DNA of 31,274 nucleotides from Planctomycetaceae bacterium (lineage in GTDB: Bacteria; Planctomycetota; Planctomycetia; Pirellulales; Thermoguttaceae). The translations under genes and the position numbers were made by a program. The DNA is taken from contig JAIRYX010000461.1 of NCBI GenBank assembly GCA_031267635.1, positions 1 to 31,274 on the forward strand, read 5' to 3'. Below, piece by piece: positions 15,313 through 23,742 of the stretch (the stretch's first letter is position 1; each line of letters starts with the position of its first letter). Below the pieces are notes generated by a model that did no database searches, was not told where the DNA came from, and saw only the letters and a program-made list of their open reading frames with translations.

Positions 15313-16800
15313 GTGAAACAATTTTTTACATTCACAAAAATCATGCCGCTGATTGCTCTTGTTATCGGCGGATATATTCTTATTCGCTTTGTCAGAAATA
15401 TTCCTGAACGGCAGATGGAGCCGCCTCATTTACAATGCGCGCATTGGAGCGTTTTTCGGTGTTGTCAGCTTTTAGGAGTTCCTGTCGGTATGGACTATCT
15501 GGTTGAAAAGTTGCCGTATCAGGAACAGGGACATTCTATGCTCCAAATATCCGAAGTTTTTCAACAAATCGGATTTCAAACGGAAGGACGACAAGAAACG
15601 CTCAATACTCTTGAAAAACTATCGTTTCCTTTCATTGCCCATTTGAAAAATCCTGACCATTATGTTGTTGTTTCCGCGATTGATAAAAAATATGTTCACG
15701 TGTTTGACGGAAACGGACGGCGTACCGCCCGAGAACGTAGTGCTTTTGAAAAAATATGGAGCGGTCATTTATTGCTTGTTCACAAACCGGCAAACGCAAA
15801 CCGGCTTCCCGCTTTTTTGCCCAAACCGAATTCAAGCAGTCCTTCCGTTATTTTTGATTGTCTGATACGTGATCTGGGAACTGTACCGGTCGTGGGAAAA
15901 CCAGTTGCATTTCATTATTCACTCCGAAATGTCGGCAATGCGGATTTGATTATTGAGGACGTCCGTCCAGATTGTTCTTGTATCAAACATACAAAACCGG
16001 ACAAACCGATTAAACCCGGCGAAGAAGGAATTATCGAACTTTCTTATCACGTTCAGCCGCAGACAGGACAATTTTCTCATGATGTGATTGTCAAAACCAA
16101 TGATCCGCAAATTCCCGTTGTTGTATTTACCGCTTCCGGTTGGTCGGGTGTTGAAGTCAAGGTCAATCCGCATCAAATATGGCTACATGATGCGGTCAAC
16201 GGATACGAACAGCATGTCAACTGCTTCATCAAATATACGGGAAACAGCCATGATTTGCAGATTGATATTGGCGAAGTTGTCCTAGAACATGCAAAACTTA
16301 CCCAAACAAAGATTCATCAGATTACAAAAGAAACTGCCGGACGCTTGTTCCCGGAGATTTCAGAGAATTATGGAATTTATGATAATCTTCGCGTGCTTGA
16401 AATGGTATTTTTGCCGGAAGGAAATATTTCTGATAGAATTGAAGGAACAATTGCATTAAAAACCAATATCGAAGGTTATGAAAATTTCACACTCAATATT
16501 TCAGGCCAGATAGAGCCGCCGATTCAAATCTTTCCTGAAATTGTAAATACCGAAGATCATGAAAATACAGAAATCACTCTTCTTGCACGGATTAAGGAAC
16601 CTTTTGAAGTCGAAAACGTTTATTCAGGTGAACATGATATAATATGGGAATATACTCAAAACTCTGATAAAGACAAGACTGTTCGTATTACTACTGATGC
16701 GATTAAGAAGAATCTTTCTTCAACTCAAACAGTTGACATAAAAATCAATTTCCCAAAGTCTAAAAATAGTTTTACATTGCCAGTGCGTGTGATTCCCTGA
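15313..16800 (+). CDS. membrane-anchored C39-like cysteine peptidase with DUF1573 domain
   Basis: C39 peptidases remove leaders after a double glycine, usually as part of an ABC exporter. Here there is no ABC or transporter domain: one N-terminal membrane helix (residues about 10-27) is followed by a C39-like domain (about 35-157) with Cys42 (LQCAHWSVFRCC), His116 (NPDHYVVVSAI) and Asp132 (VHVFDGNG) at the expected triad positions, then FEKIWSGHLLLV. Residues about 180-285 are a DUF1573 domain with the typical NVGNADLIIEDVRPDCSC motif (Cys221, Cys223). A further beta-rich region reaches residue 496. The enzyme should face the periplasm. The start is taken as GTG 15313 by alignment with the duplicated start of the preceding gene; a TTG at 15307 is also in frame. 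Proteolytic activity is inferred, since the residue after the Cys is Ala where C39 enzymes usually have Gly. Confidence 0.75.
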   Translation: MKQFFTFTKIMPLIALVIGGYILIRFVRNIPERQMEPPHLQCAHWSVFRCCQLLGVPVGMDYLVEKLPYQEQGHSMLQISEVFQQIGFQTEGRQETLNTLEKLSFPFIAHLKNPDHYVVVSAIDKKYVHVFDGNGRRTARERSAFEKIWSGHLLLVHKPANANRLPAFLPKPNSSSPSVIFDCLIRDLGTVPVVGKPVAFHYSLRNVGNADLIIEDVRPDCSCIKHTKPDKPIKPGEEGIIELSYHVQPQTGQFSHDVIVKTNDPQIPVVVFTASGWSGVEVKVNPHQIWLHDAVNGYEQHVNCFIKYTGNSHDLQIDIGEVVLEHAKLTQTKIHQITKETAGRLFPEISENYGIYDNLRVLEMVFLPEGNISDRIEGTIALKTNIEGYENFTLNISGQIEPPIQIFPEIVNTEDHENTEITLLARIKEPFEVENVYSGEHDIIWEYTQNSDKDKTVRITTDAIKKNLSSTQTVDIKINFPKSKNSFTLPVRVIP

Positions 16801-16903
16801 AACACGATAAACATTACGATGCAAGCGATAAAGTACGAAGAATATAAAAACGCAACGTTCCGCAAAAACAAATCTGTTTATTTCACATTTTGGGGCTTTG
16901 TTA

Positions 16904-17008
16904 GCTACTAAGGGAAACTTGATAAATTAAGGGCTGGGCTGCAATGGTAAAGCCGTTTGGGTAACTCTACAGTTGCCAAGTGCGGATTTATTTGGCTTGA
17001 GAAAATTG
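16904..17008. repeat. right arm of family A joined to a family B half-copy
   Basis: GCTACTAAGGGAAACTTGAT (from 16904) through GGTAAAGCCGTTTGGGTAAC and CTCTACAG (to 16972) is the right arm of the long palindrome without its left partner. It runs straight into TTGCCAAGTGCGGATTTATT of family B. It lies between two convergent genes; no terminator is obvious in the 286-nt gap. Confidence 0.6.
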
Positions 17009-17086
17009 ACGTCATCGTTTTCTATTGCGTTTTCAAATATTGTCCCCTAAAAGCGAAATAATCAAAAACAAATTAAAAAATCTCCG

Positions 17087-19765
17087 CTATTTTATTTGTC
17101 GCCCTATTGAGAACAATATGGTGTAAACTTTTCCGCTACCGAGTAACCGCCTCCAAAGTCCGCGTTTCTTTTTCGGTTTTTCTTCTTCTTTCTCTTTTTC
17201 AGGAACGTTGGGAAGAAGCGGGAAACCAAGTACGGATTCGACTTTTTCGGCAGTGGATGCGAGTTCCAAGTAAATGCGTCCTAGCAACGAACCTAACCGG
17301 TCGTGAATGATTTCCGTTGTATCCATGAGTAGTCCCAAATCATTTTTCGTACCGTCAAACGCAGTAGGAACCATCGCGGTTTTGAGCGTGACTTGTCCTT
17401 GCGCATGGTCGTAGGGATATTGCATTTCGTTCATTTCATTGGTGGTTTGTTTTAAACCTTCGAAAATTTCCTTTTGAATACTTTCAATCGCATTGTTGTG
17501 TTTCGTCGCCGCGCTGCTGTTTGAGTTGATTTTGCGACCGGACACATACAGCACCAAAATAAGCGTCCGCTGCTGATAAAGTTGCGCAAAACGTTTATAT
17601 ATTTGCGTCAAACGGCAACCGATCGGATAAAGAATTTCGGCGCGATAACGCATCGTTTCGCCGTTTTCGACCCGTTGCGTCACCGGTTCAAAGCAAATCA
17701 GTGACAATGCCTGTTGTAAACGTTTTGCCATCAAACGATATTCCGGGGCGGATTGCTCCAACAAGTCGTTTTTCTGAAATTCCACGCGGTTCTTTTCGGC
17801 AAGATTGTCAAGATACTTTCGTTTCGGCGGTTCGGGATCGAAAATGCCAGAGTAATCTCCTTTGCAGTTTTGCAAATAAGTAACCGTCTGCAACTGCCAA
17901 AAGTTGTTTTGAATTTTTTCGAGTTCCTCGTTGTGTTTTTCGAGCGATTCGCGTTTTTGCACAATCCGGTCTCGAACGGCTTTGATTTCATTTTTACAAA
18001 CGGCGGGATTTCCCGGCGCGGCAAGCGGTTCCCACGAAAGCGATTCCGCGACACGGTCACAAAACAATCCCTGAAAATAACGTCCGACCGTTTTGTTGCG
18101 AGCCGCTTCTTCTTGTAACTCGCTGATAACAACGTTGATGTTTTTCAGCGAACTGTTTTTCACGTCGAGTTTGTGTTCTACCGTATAAAAATGCCATGTC
18201 GCGTCGCGCGAGACCGCGTCGAAATTGTCAAACAGCCAAGTCGCCGGACAATCCAAATCAATAACGCCTTCCGCTTCAATCGCTTCCGCGTGTTGAATCC
18301 GGTCGGCGTAAGACGGATGCGTGTCGAACCAGCCGGTTTTTTTATTTTCTTCAAGGTCTTTATCGACCCATTTCTGAAGAAGTTCGTTCATAATTTCCGC
18401 ATTGGCGGCAATCAATCGCGGATAATTGTCTACCAGCAATTCATCCTGAAACATTTTGTTTACGTCGTAAACGGATTTGCTGTTGGAAATCGTCAATCCC
18501 AACAAACGCCGCGTTGAATCGCGGAACAGTTTCGATCCGAGAACGCGGGCTTCAAACTGATCCGCGTCAAATTCCATTTGACGGCTCAAATAACCGGAAA
18601 TGGAAAATCCAAGCATCATCAATCCTTTCAACACCAACCGCGTCATCCAGATAAATAACCGTAGGATCATAAAGAAGAAAATATTCAAAACGTGTCCGGT
18701 GGTGGAAAGCGTATAAATCAATCGGTCGAGACGGTCGCGTCCGTAAGCCGCTTGCAAAAATTGAAACGAGGCAATGCGGATGATATTTCCGAACCGCATT
18801 CCGCCGCCTTGCGTGAAATGTCCAAATTCGTGAGCGATAACGCCGACAAGCTGATTCATATTCATTCCCGCGACAAGCGGAAGTCCGAGTGTTAAATCAC
18901 AGTCATGTCCTCCGAAAATCGCCGACCAAATTCCGTGCCGAAACGACGCGGCGGCGTTTACGTCGCAATTAATAAACACACGGCTTGGCGGAATCGCACC
19001 GACATAATCGCATAATTTATCGAGAAACTGAAATAAAAACGGTTCGCGTTCGCGCGTCAGTTCAAGCCGTTCGTCTTTTCCGCTCCAAAGAAACAGTAAT
19101 GGTTTTATCATAAAAAACAATATCGTTACGATAACGATAATCGGAAGACATGTTAATATTAAACCTAAACCTTGAGCTTGAGGTCTTCCTTTAACTGATT
19201 CCCAATTATGTAATAGTTCGTCGGAATGTGATAAAAGGAAAGAACAGTAAAAGTAAATTCCAGCAAATCCACTGAGGATGATTACAAAATAAACCAACGC
19301 CAGAACACACATAAACATACCAACCACGAACATAGCCAACCGATACGCCGCCGGAATCGGCGAAACGACAAGTTCTCCATTCAATGACGACATTAATTTG
19401 CGACGTGCCTGCAACACGTTCGCTTGCGGCGGAGCTTTTTTCTTGGCGGCAATTGCCTGTTGTTGAACCGCTTCCAGATTAGCGAGAAAACTGTCAGTGA
19501 TATTGATGGTGTCAACGGCTTTCGGTTGTGGCGGCTTGAGTGGTGAAGATTGCTGTTGAATCGGTTTTGATTGCGCGGATTTCGGCGGCTGTGGTTTTTC
19601 CGATTGTTGTTGAAGAGCGGAAGAAATTGCAGGCGTCGTTTCCGATTCGGATACGGCAACCAAACGGTAAACGGACTTACATTTCCCGCAACGCCCATTG
19701 TGTCCGAGAAGCGAATCTAAAATTTTGAAACGGGTTCCGCATGTCGGACATTGCACGGTTGCCAT
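17087..19765 (-). CDS. M48-family zinc metalloprotease with N-terminal MJ0042 zinc ribbon
   Basis: This is a membrane-bound peptidase related to HtpX/Ste24-type M48 enzymes. The N-terminus is a zinc ribbon (CPTCGTRF near residue 6, CGKCKSVYRL near residue 26), followed by a Q/P/K-rich linker to about residue 95. Two membrane segments follow (about 140-175 and 200-228). The catalytic motif HEFGH is at 312-316, with the third zinc ligand in EFDAD (Glu398). Another hydrophobic pair lies between them (about 360-392). The C-terminal 450 residues are soluble and helical, ending in a lysine-rich and hydrophobic tail. At 892 residues it is about three times the length of HtpX. ATG 19765 is chosen over an upstream TTG because GGAGG stands 8 nt in front and the zinc ribbon starts immediately. 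It runs convergent to the C39 locus. Confidence 0.88.
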   Translation of the reverse strand: MATVQCPTCGTRFKILDSLLGHNGRCGKCKSVYRLVAVSESETTPAISSALQQQSEKPQPPKSAQSKPIQQQSSPLKPPQPKAVDTINITDSFLANLEAVQQQAIAAKKKAPPQANVLQARRKLMSSLNGELVVSPIPAAYRLAMFVVGMFMCVLALVYFVIILSGFAGIYFYCSFLLSHSDELLHNWESVKGRPQAQGLGLILTCLPIIVIVTILFFMIKPLLFLWSGKDERLELTREREPFLFQFLDKLCDYVGAIPPSRVFINCDVNAAASFRHGIWSAIFGGHDCDLTLGLPLVAGMNMNQLVGVIAHEFGHFTQGGGMRFGNIIRIASFQFLQAAYGRDRLDRLIYTLSTTGHVLNIFFFMILRLFIWMTRLVLKGLMMLGFSISGYLSRQMEFDADQFEARVLGSKLFRDSTRRLLGLTISNSKSVYDVNKMFQDELLVDNYPRLIAANAEIMNELLQKWVDKDLEENKKTGWFDTHPSYADRIQHAEAIEAEGVIDLDCPATWLFDNFDAVSRDATWHFYTVEHKLDVKNSSLKNINVVISELQEEAARNKTVGRYFQGLFCDRVAESLSWEPLAAPGNPAVCKNEIKAVRDRIVQKRESLEKHNEELEKIQNNFWQLQTVTYLQNCKGDYSGIFDPEPPKRKYLDNLAEKNRVEFQKNDLLEQSAPEYRLMAKRLQQALSLICFEPVTQRVENGETMRYRAEILYPIGCRLTQIYKRFAQLYQQRTLILVLYVSGRKINSNSSAATKHNNAIESIQKEIFEGLKQTTNEMNEMQYPYDHAQGQVTLKTAMVPTAFDGTKNDLGLLMDTTEIIHDRLGSLLGRIYLELASTAEKVESVLGFPLLPNVPEKEKEEEKPKKKRGLWRRLLGSGKVYTILFSIGRQIK

Positions 19766-19865
19766 TGTTTTTTCCTCCACAAGTTGCATGCTTATCAATA
19801 ATGTTGTTCTACTCCGCACACTTTGAAATTCGATTTTCGTTAAAAAGGACATTAAGGACAAGAGG

Positions 19866-20261
19866 GATTTGACGAACGATAAACATTGTCGTAAAAACCG
19901 AAATTGAAAATGTTGAAGAGTGTATTTTTCTCAATTATACTTATTTTGTGGATATTTCACAATAAATTTCCGTGAGGGAAATTCAAAAAATTCATTTTAT
20001 CATCATGAACTGCCCTTTCCAAAAACATGTCAAAATACCCAATATACTTCATTTTAATATTTTACTAAAATTAACGATGAATGAAATACGTCTTTGCCTC
20101 AAAAGTAGAAAACGTAAAAAATAGAGGTCGCTTTCAAATGACTTAAATTACACATATTGACTATATGTCACTTTTTTTGGGGGGAAAGTACAGATAATAA
20201 CTCATACGTAATATGAGATAATAATTGTGACAATGAAAATTACTGTTTGCGTGGGTTGGGC
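19866..20261. other. AT-rich divergent intergenic region
   Basis: No gene is seen. The only clear element is the family D palindrome CTCATA (20201-20206) with TATGAG (20212-20217), flanked by AATAA/TAATAA. Promoters for both divergent genes should lie here or just outside; the plus-strand one is at 20262-20290. Confidence 0.4.
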
Positions 20262-20290
20262 TTGTCGATTGATGAAAAAATGGTTATAAT
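20262..20290 (+). promoter_or_regulatory. sigma70-like promoter for the fatty-acid-like cluster
   Basis: TTGTCG (20262-20267) and a perfect TATAAT (20285-20290) are separated by 17 nt, 73 nt before the first start codon. A four-codon reading frame ATGGACAAATAG (20351-20362) ends directly before the ATG at 20363, which could couple initiation but may be chance. Confidence 0.65.
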
Positions 20291-20362
20291 AGCGGTTTTG
20301 TGGTAGTGATGCCCGATTTTTCCGTGAAATATCGTATTTTCAGAAAAATAATGGACAAATAG

Positions 20363-20857
20363 ATGCACTTTTCTCTTATCGACAGAATTGAAATTTTGGT
20401 TCCGAATGAAAGAATCGTGGCGACAAAATCGTTATCGATGGCGGAAGAATATTTGCGCGACCATTTTCCGAATTTTCCCGTAATGCCGGGCGTTTTAATG
20501 CTCGAAGCGTTGACGCAAGCTTCGGCATGGTTAATTCGGGTCAGTCAAAATTTTGCAAATAGCTTAGTTTTACTGAAAGAAGTGAAAAGTGTGCGATATG
20601 GAAAATTTGTACAACCCGGACAAACCCTTCGGATTGAATCAAGCATTACAAAACAAGAAGGAAATTTAATTTACGTAAAAGCGGAAGGTTCGTTGGAAGA
20701 AAAAACGATACTTCGTGCGCAACTCGTATTACAGTCAACGAATGCGGCAGATTATCATATAAGTCGCGCGTTTACGGATGAAAAACTTATTCGGTATCTC
20801 AAAGAAAATCTTGCGTTACTTTGGTCGGATTATCGAACACAAATTGTCACAAGTTGA
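20363..20857 (+). CDS. fabZ: FabZ-like 3-hydroxyacyl-ACP dehydratase (hotdog fold)
   Basis: It would dehydrate 3-hydroxyacyl-ACP to the trans-2-enoyl-ACP in type II fatty acid synthesis. The FabZ signature is intact: DHFPNFPVMPGVLMLEALTQ, with catalytic His34 and Glu48 and the PG turn at 42-43. At 164 residues it is slightly longer than the usual 140-150 of FabZ, with a polar C-terminal extension after residue 130. It opens a cluster with ACP, a second dehydratase-like gene and FabF. No Shine-Dalgarno is evident. Whether it serves the main or a specialised fatty-acid pathway cannot be decided here; no fabD, fabG or fabI is in the window. Confidence 0.85.
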   Translation: MHFSLIDRIEILVPNERIVATKSLSMAEEYLRDHFPNFPVMPGVLMLEALTQASAWLIRVSQNFANSLVLLKEVKSVRYGKFVQPGQTLRIESSITKQEGNLIYVKAEGSLEEKTILRAQLVLQSTNAADYHISRAFTDEKLIRYLKENLALLWSDYRTQIVTS

Positions 20858-20920
20858 GTATCAAGTAATAAACAAAAATTACAATTTTAATTTTAACCAT
20901 TGAGTCTTATTTTATAAACA

Positions 20921-20969
20921 CAAAGAATTGCTGATTTTGAAATTTAATACAAATTCTTTGCTTATAATA
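20921..20969 (+). promoter_or_regulatory. inverted repeat overlapping the presumed ACP promoter
   Basis: CAAAGAATT (20921-20929) and AATTCTTTG (20953-20961) are perfect 9-bp inverted repeats with a 23-nt spacer. A TATAAT at 20964-20969 follows 2 nt later. The geometry suits an operator, but it could also be a weak terminator for the upstream gene. A strong GAGGAGG ribosome site follows before ATG 21007. Confidence 0.45.
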
Positions 20970-21006
20970 GTTCTCGTGGTTTGATTTTTGAGGAGGTTAT
21001 TAAATT

Positions 21007-21396
21007 ATGTCGTCAAAAAAAGAGGAGATTTTTCAAGGCGTTAAAGAAGCATTGGTGGTAGCGCTTGCTGTCGATGACGACGCTGTTACGCCGGATGCTA
21101 CGTTAATGGGTGATTTGGGTGCGGAATCCATTGATATTCTCGATATTATTTATCGGATGGAAAAAACATTCGGAATCAAAATTGATCAGGCAGAATTTAT
21201 TCCTTCCGATCTCCTTAATTCGCCGGAGTTTAAGCAAGGTGACAAATTGACGGACGCGGGAATCGGCGAACTTCGTAAACGTCTTCCTTACGCCAATTTG
21301 GATACTTTTGTAAAGAATCCGGTTGTATCAAATATTATTACGGTTTTGACCGTGAATGATTTGTGCTATCTTATTGAAACCAAAATTGCTAGCTAA
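21007..21396 (+). CDS. acyl carrier protein, extended form
   Basis: It would carry acyl chains on a phosphopantetheine arm. The attachment motif is GDLGAESIDILDI with Ser41; most ACPs have DSLD and this one has ESID. Helix 2 reads DIIYRMEKTFGIKID, as in AcpP. The protein has 129 residues whereas AcpP has about 78. The extra stretch lies between helix 2 and the last helix (residues about 62-112, including LTDAGIGELRKRLPYANLDT), before the normal ending TVNDLCYLIETKI. It sits between two hotdog dehydratase genes and upstream of fabF, which supports a dedicated carrier role. The GAGGAGG ribosome site is the best in the cluster, consistent with high expression. Confidence 0.88.
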   Translation: MSSKKEEIFQGVKEALVVALAVDDDAVTPDATLMGDLGAESIDILDIIYRMEKTFGIKIDQAEFIPSDLLNSPEFKQGDKLTDAGIGELRKRLPYANLDTFVKNPVVSNIITVLTVNDLCYLIETKIAS

Positions 21397-21434
21397 TACA
21401 TTGTGAAAACAAAAAGTCTGCGATAAAATTTGTT

Positions 21435-21443
21435 TGCTATAAT
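21435..21443 (+). promoter_or_regulatory. extended -10 promoter candidate before the second dehydratase gene
   Basis: TGCTATAAT fits the extended -10 pattern TGnTATAAT, 47 nt before ATG 21491. No -35 box is recognisable, which such promoters do not need. Confidence 0.4.
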
Positions 21444-21490
21444 AAGCAATGATGGAAATTGATTGAACTTTAATTACTGTAGCTCCTTTC

Positions 21491-22003
21491 ATGCATTGGT
21501 ATTGGATTGATCGGTTTGTTTTGTTTGAAAGCCCGAAACGTGCGCAAGCGATAAAGTTGGTCACGTTGGCTGAAGAACATTTGCATGATCATTTTCCGCA
21601 TTTTCCGGTTATGCCAGCTTCGTTAATTATTGAAGGTGTTGCTCAAACCGGCGGGTTGTTGGTGGGCGAAGCAAATGATTATCGGGAAAATGTTGTACTC
21701 GGTAAACTCCCGAAATTTGAATTTTATAACACAATTGCTTTGCCAGGCGATGTCCTCACTTATTTTGTTGATGTAGTCAACATAAGTCGTGAAGGTGCAA
21801 TGGTTTCCGCAAAAGTTCATAATAATGGAGAATTAATGGCGGAAGGGGAACTTGTGTTTGCGCATTTGCAAAAAGGGTTTACCGACACGGCTCTTTTCGA
21901 TGAAGGAAACTTAATTGACATGATGAGGATTTTCGGCGTTTATGAAATAGGGGTTGATTCCAATGGAAACCGTCTGATTGATCCTGTGAAAAAAACGACG
22001 TAA
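21491..22003 (+). CDS. second FabZ-like hotdog protein with altered active-site turn
   Basis: It is related to the first dehydratase. His34 and Glu48 are at the same positions (DHFPHFPVMPASLIIEGVAQT), but the conserved PGV turn is PAS. The region after residue 130 is longer and has its own sequence (FDEGNLIDMMRIFGVYEIGV). It may be a dehydratase with different chain length or an inactive partner that forms a heterodimer with the first hotdog protein, as in HadAB-type enzymes; this is inference. No Shine-Dalgarno is seen before the ATG (CTCCTTTC precedes it). FabF begins 44 nt after its stop. Confidence 0.78.
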   Translation: MHWYWIDRFVLFESPKRAQAIKLVTLAEEHLHDHFPHFPVMPASLIIEGVAQTGGLLVGEANDYRENVVLGKLPKFEFYNTIALPGDVLTYFVDVVNISREGAMVSAKVHNNGELMAEGELVFAHLQKGFTDTALFDEGNLIDMMRIFGVYEIGVDSNGNRLIDPVKKTT

Positions 22004-22047
22004 CTTACTTTATTGCAAGAATTTCGGAAAATCAGGGATATTCAGAG

Positions 22048-23334
22048 ATGAGACGACGGGTTGTTGTGACAGGAATCGGATTGGTCACGTCTTTGGGAAC
22101 AGACGTCGAAATCGTTTGGCAAAAATTATTGCGAGGCGAATCCGGCGTTGGTAAAATTACGTTGTTTAATGCGTCGTCTTTTCCGACTCAAATTGCCGCT
22201 GAAGTAAAAAACTGGGATATTTCTGAAATCGGTGAAAATCCCGACGACTGGAAAAATCAGGATAGAAATACACATTTTGCAGTTGGAGCGGGAACAAAAG
22301 CGTTTCGAGATTCCGGGCTTTCTATCGGAGATTACAATCCAGAACGGTTTGGCGTTTATACCGGTGCGGGCGAAGGTCAGCAAAATTTTGATGATTTTGC
22401 GAAAATGATGCTTGCTGGACTGAAAGCGGACGGCTCTTTTGACGAAAACAGTTTCATTGAAAGAGGTCTTGAAATTCTGCATCCAATCAAAGAATTGGAA
22501 CAAGAGCCCAACATGCCTGCCGCACATCTTGCCGCACGGTTTGAGGCATTTGGCCCAAACGCAAACTGTCTAACGGCTTGCGCCGCAAGCAGTCAAGCGG
22601 TGGGAGAAGCGGTCGAGTTAATTCGCCGCGATGAAGTGGATTTGATGATCGCAGGCGGTGCGCATACCATGATTCATCCGTTTGGTGTAACAGGTTTCAA
22701 TCTTTTGACGGCATTGAGTACACGGAACGACGATCCGACAGCGGCGTCGCGCCCATTTGACGCGGATCGTGACGGTTTTGTGATCGGCGAAGGCGCGGCG
22801 ATGCTTATTCTCGAAGAATTGGAACACGCAAAGAAACGCGGCGCAAAGATTTACGGCGAAATTGCCGGTTATGGTTCTACGTCCGACGCTTTCCGCGTAA
22901 CGGATTGTCACCCTGAAGGACGCGGCGCGATTGCCAGTTTGAAAATGGCGCTGCAAGACGCGATGGTCTCGCCTCAAGAGATCAATTATATCAACGCTCA
23001 TGGAACAAGCACCGGAGTCAATGACCGTGTGGAAACACTTGTCATTAAAGCGGTTTTCGGCGATTACGCTTACAAAATTCCGGTTTCTAGTACGAAAAGC
23101 ATGACAGGACATCTCATTGCGGCAGGCGGAGCGAGCGAGTTAATTTACTCGCTTTTGGCAATTCGTGACAATATTGTTCCGCCGACGATTAACTACACAA
23201 CGCCCGATCCTGATTGCGATTTGGATTATGTCCCGAACAAAGCGCGTGAAGTGAAATGTAACGTCATTGCCAGCAATAGCTTCGGTTTCGGCGGACAAAA
23301 CGTGACATTGGTTGCCAAACGATTCAACGATTAA
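22048..23334 (+). CDS. fabF: beta-ketoacyl-ACP synthase II (FabF type)
   Basis: It condenses acyl-ACP with malonyl-ACP to extend fatty acids. The catalytic triad is present: Cys178 (LTACAASSQAVGEA), His318 (NAHGTSTGVND) and His355 (STKSMTGHLIAAGGASE). The C-terminal motif NSFGFGGQN is also there. The length of 428 residues is slightly longer than E. coli FabF (about 412), with an extra stretch near residues 120-150 (KADGSFDENSFIERG). It follows the second dehydratase-like gene by 44 nt and precedes a small membrane-protein gene by 35 nt. The start MRRRVVVTGIGLVTSLG is the normal family start. Confidence 0.94.
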   Translation: MRRRVVVTGIGLVTSLGTDVEIVWQKLLRGESGVGKITLFNASSFPTQIAAEVKNWDISEIGENPDDWKNQDRNTHFAVGAGTKAFRDSGLSIGDYNPERFGVYTGAGEGQQNFDDFAKMMLAGLKADGSFDENSFIERGLEILHPIKELEQEPNMPAAHLAARFEAFGPNANCLTACAASSQAVGEAVELIRRDEVDLMIAGGAHTMIHPFGVTGFNLLTALSTRNDDPTAASRPFDADRDGFVIGEGAAMLILEELEHAKKRGAKIYGEIAGYGSTSDAFRVTDCHPEGRGAIASLKMALQDAMVSPQEINYINAHGTSTGVNDRVETLVIKAVFGDYAYKIPVSSTKSMTGHLIAAGGASELIYSLLAIRDNIVPPTINYTTPDPDCDLDYVPNKAREVKCNVIASNSFGFGGQNVTLVAKRFND

Positions 23335-23369
23335 CTTTCAACAACCGGATTTTCAATCGAGAACATTTC

Positions 23370-23693
23370 ATGTTAACTTATTATCACAAATCGCTTTTGA
23401 CACAAGTTGCGAGTATTGTTCTCCTTCCGATGATATTGTTGGTTCTCATTGCCACTTGTGATTTTACGACCATCGAAATCAATGAAGGCGGTTGGCGCAT
23501 GTTTGTTCGAAGAGCGTCGGCGGTGTTGATTGTTCTGTGGTTTTTTGACATCATGCTTTTGGTTTTAACGCTTGCGATGAAAGAACTTGTACTTGGGCAT
23601 TTCTGTTACGCCATGAACGAAGAACAAGACCCGGTCGAAGAACAAGTGTTGCAGCAGTTTCCGGCTTTTGGGGAAACCATTGCGGAAAAGTAA
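23370..23693 (+). CDS. small two-helix membrane protein of unknown function
   Basis: A 107-residue protein. One membrane helix spans about residues 12-30 (VASIVLLPMILLVLIATC) and another about 48-68 (ASAVLIVLWFFDIMLLVLTL), joined by a short loop with EINEGGWRMFVRRA. The tail is acidic and soluble. I know no family for it. It begins 35 nt after fabF on the same strand and is probably co-transcribed, so a role in delivering or sensing the lipid product is conceivable but unproven. The zwf gene converges on it 50 nt away. Confidence 0.65.
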   Translation: MLTYYHKSLLTQVASIVLLPMILLVLIATCDFTTIEINEGGWRMFVRRASAVLIVLWFFDIMLLVLTLAMKELVLGHFCYAMNEEQDPVEEQVLQQFPAFGETIAEK

Positions 23694-23742
23694 AGGGAAT
23701 CTCCAACAACTCCCTTCTTCTCAACGTTCAATTGTTCCTAAC

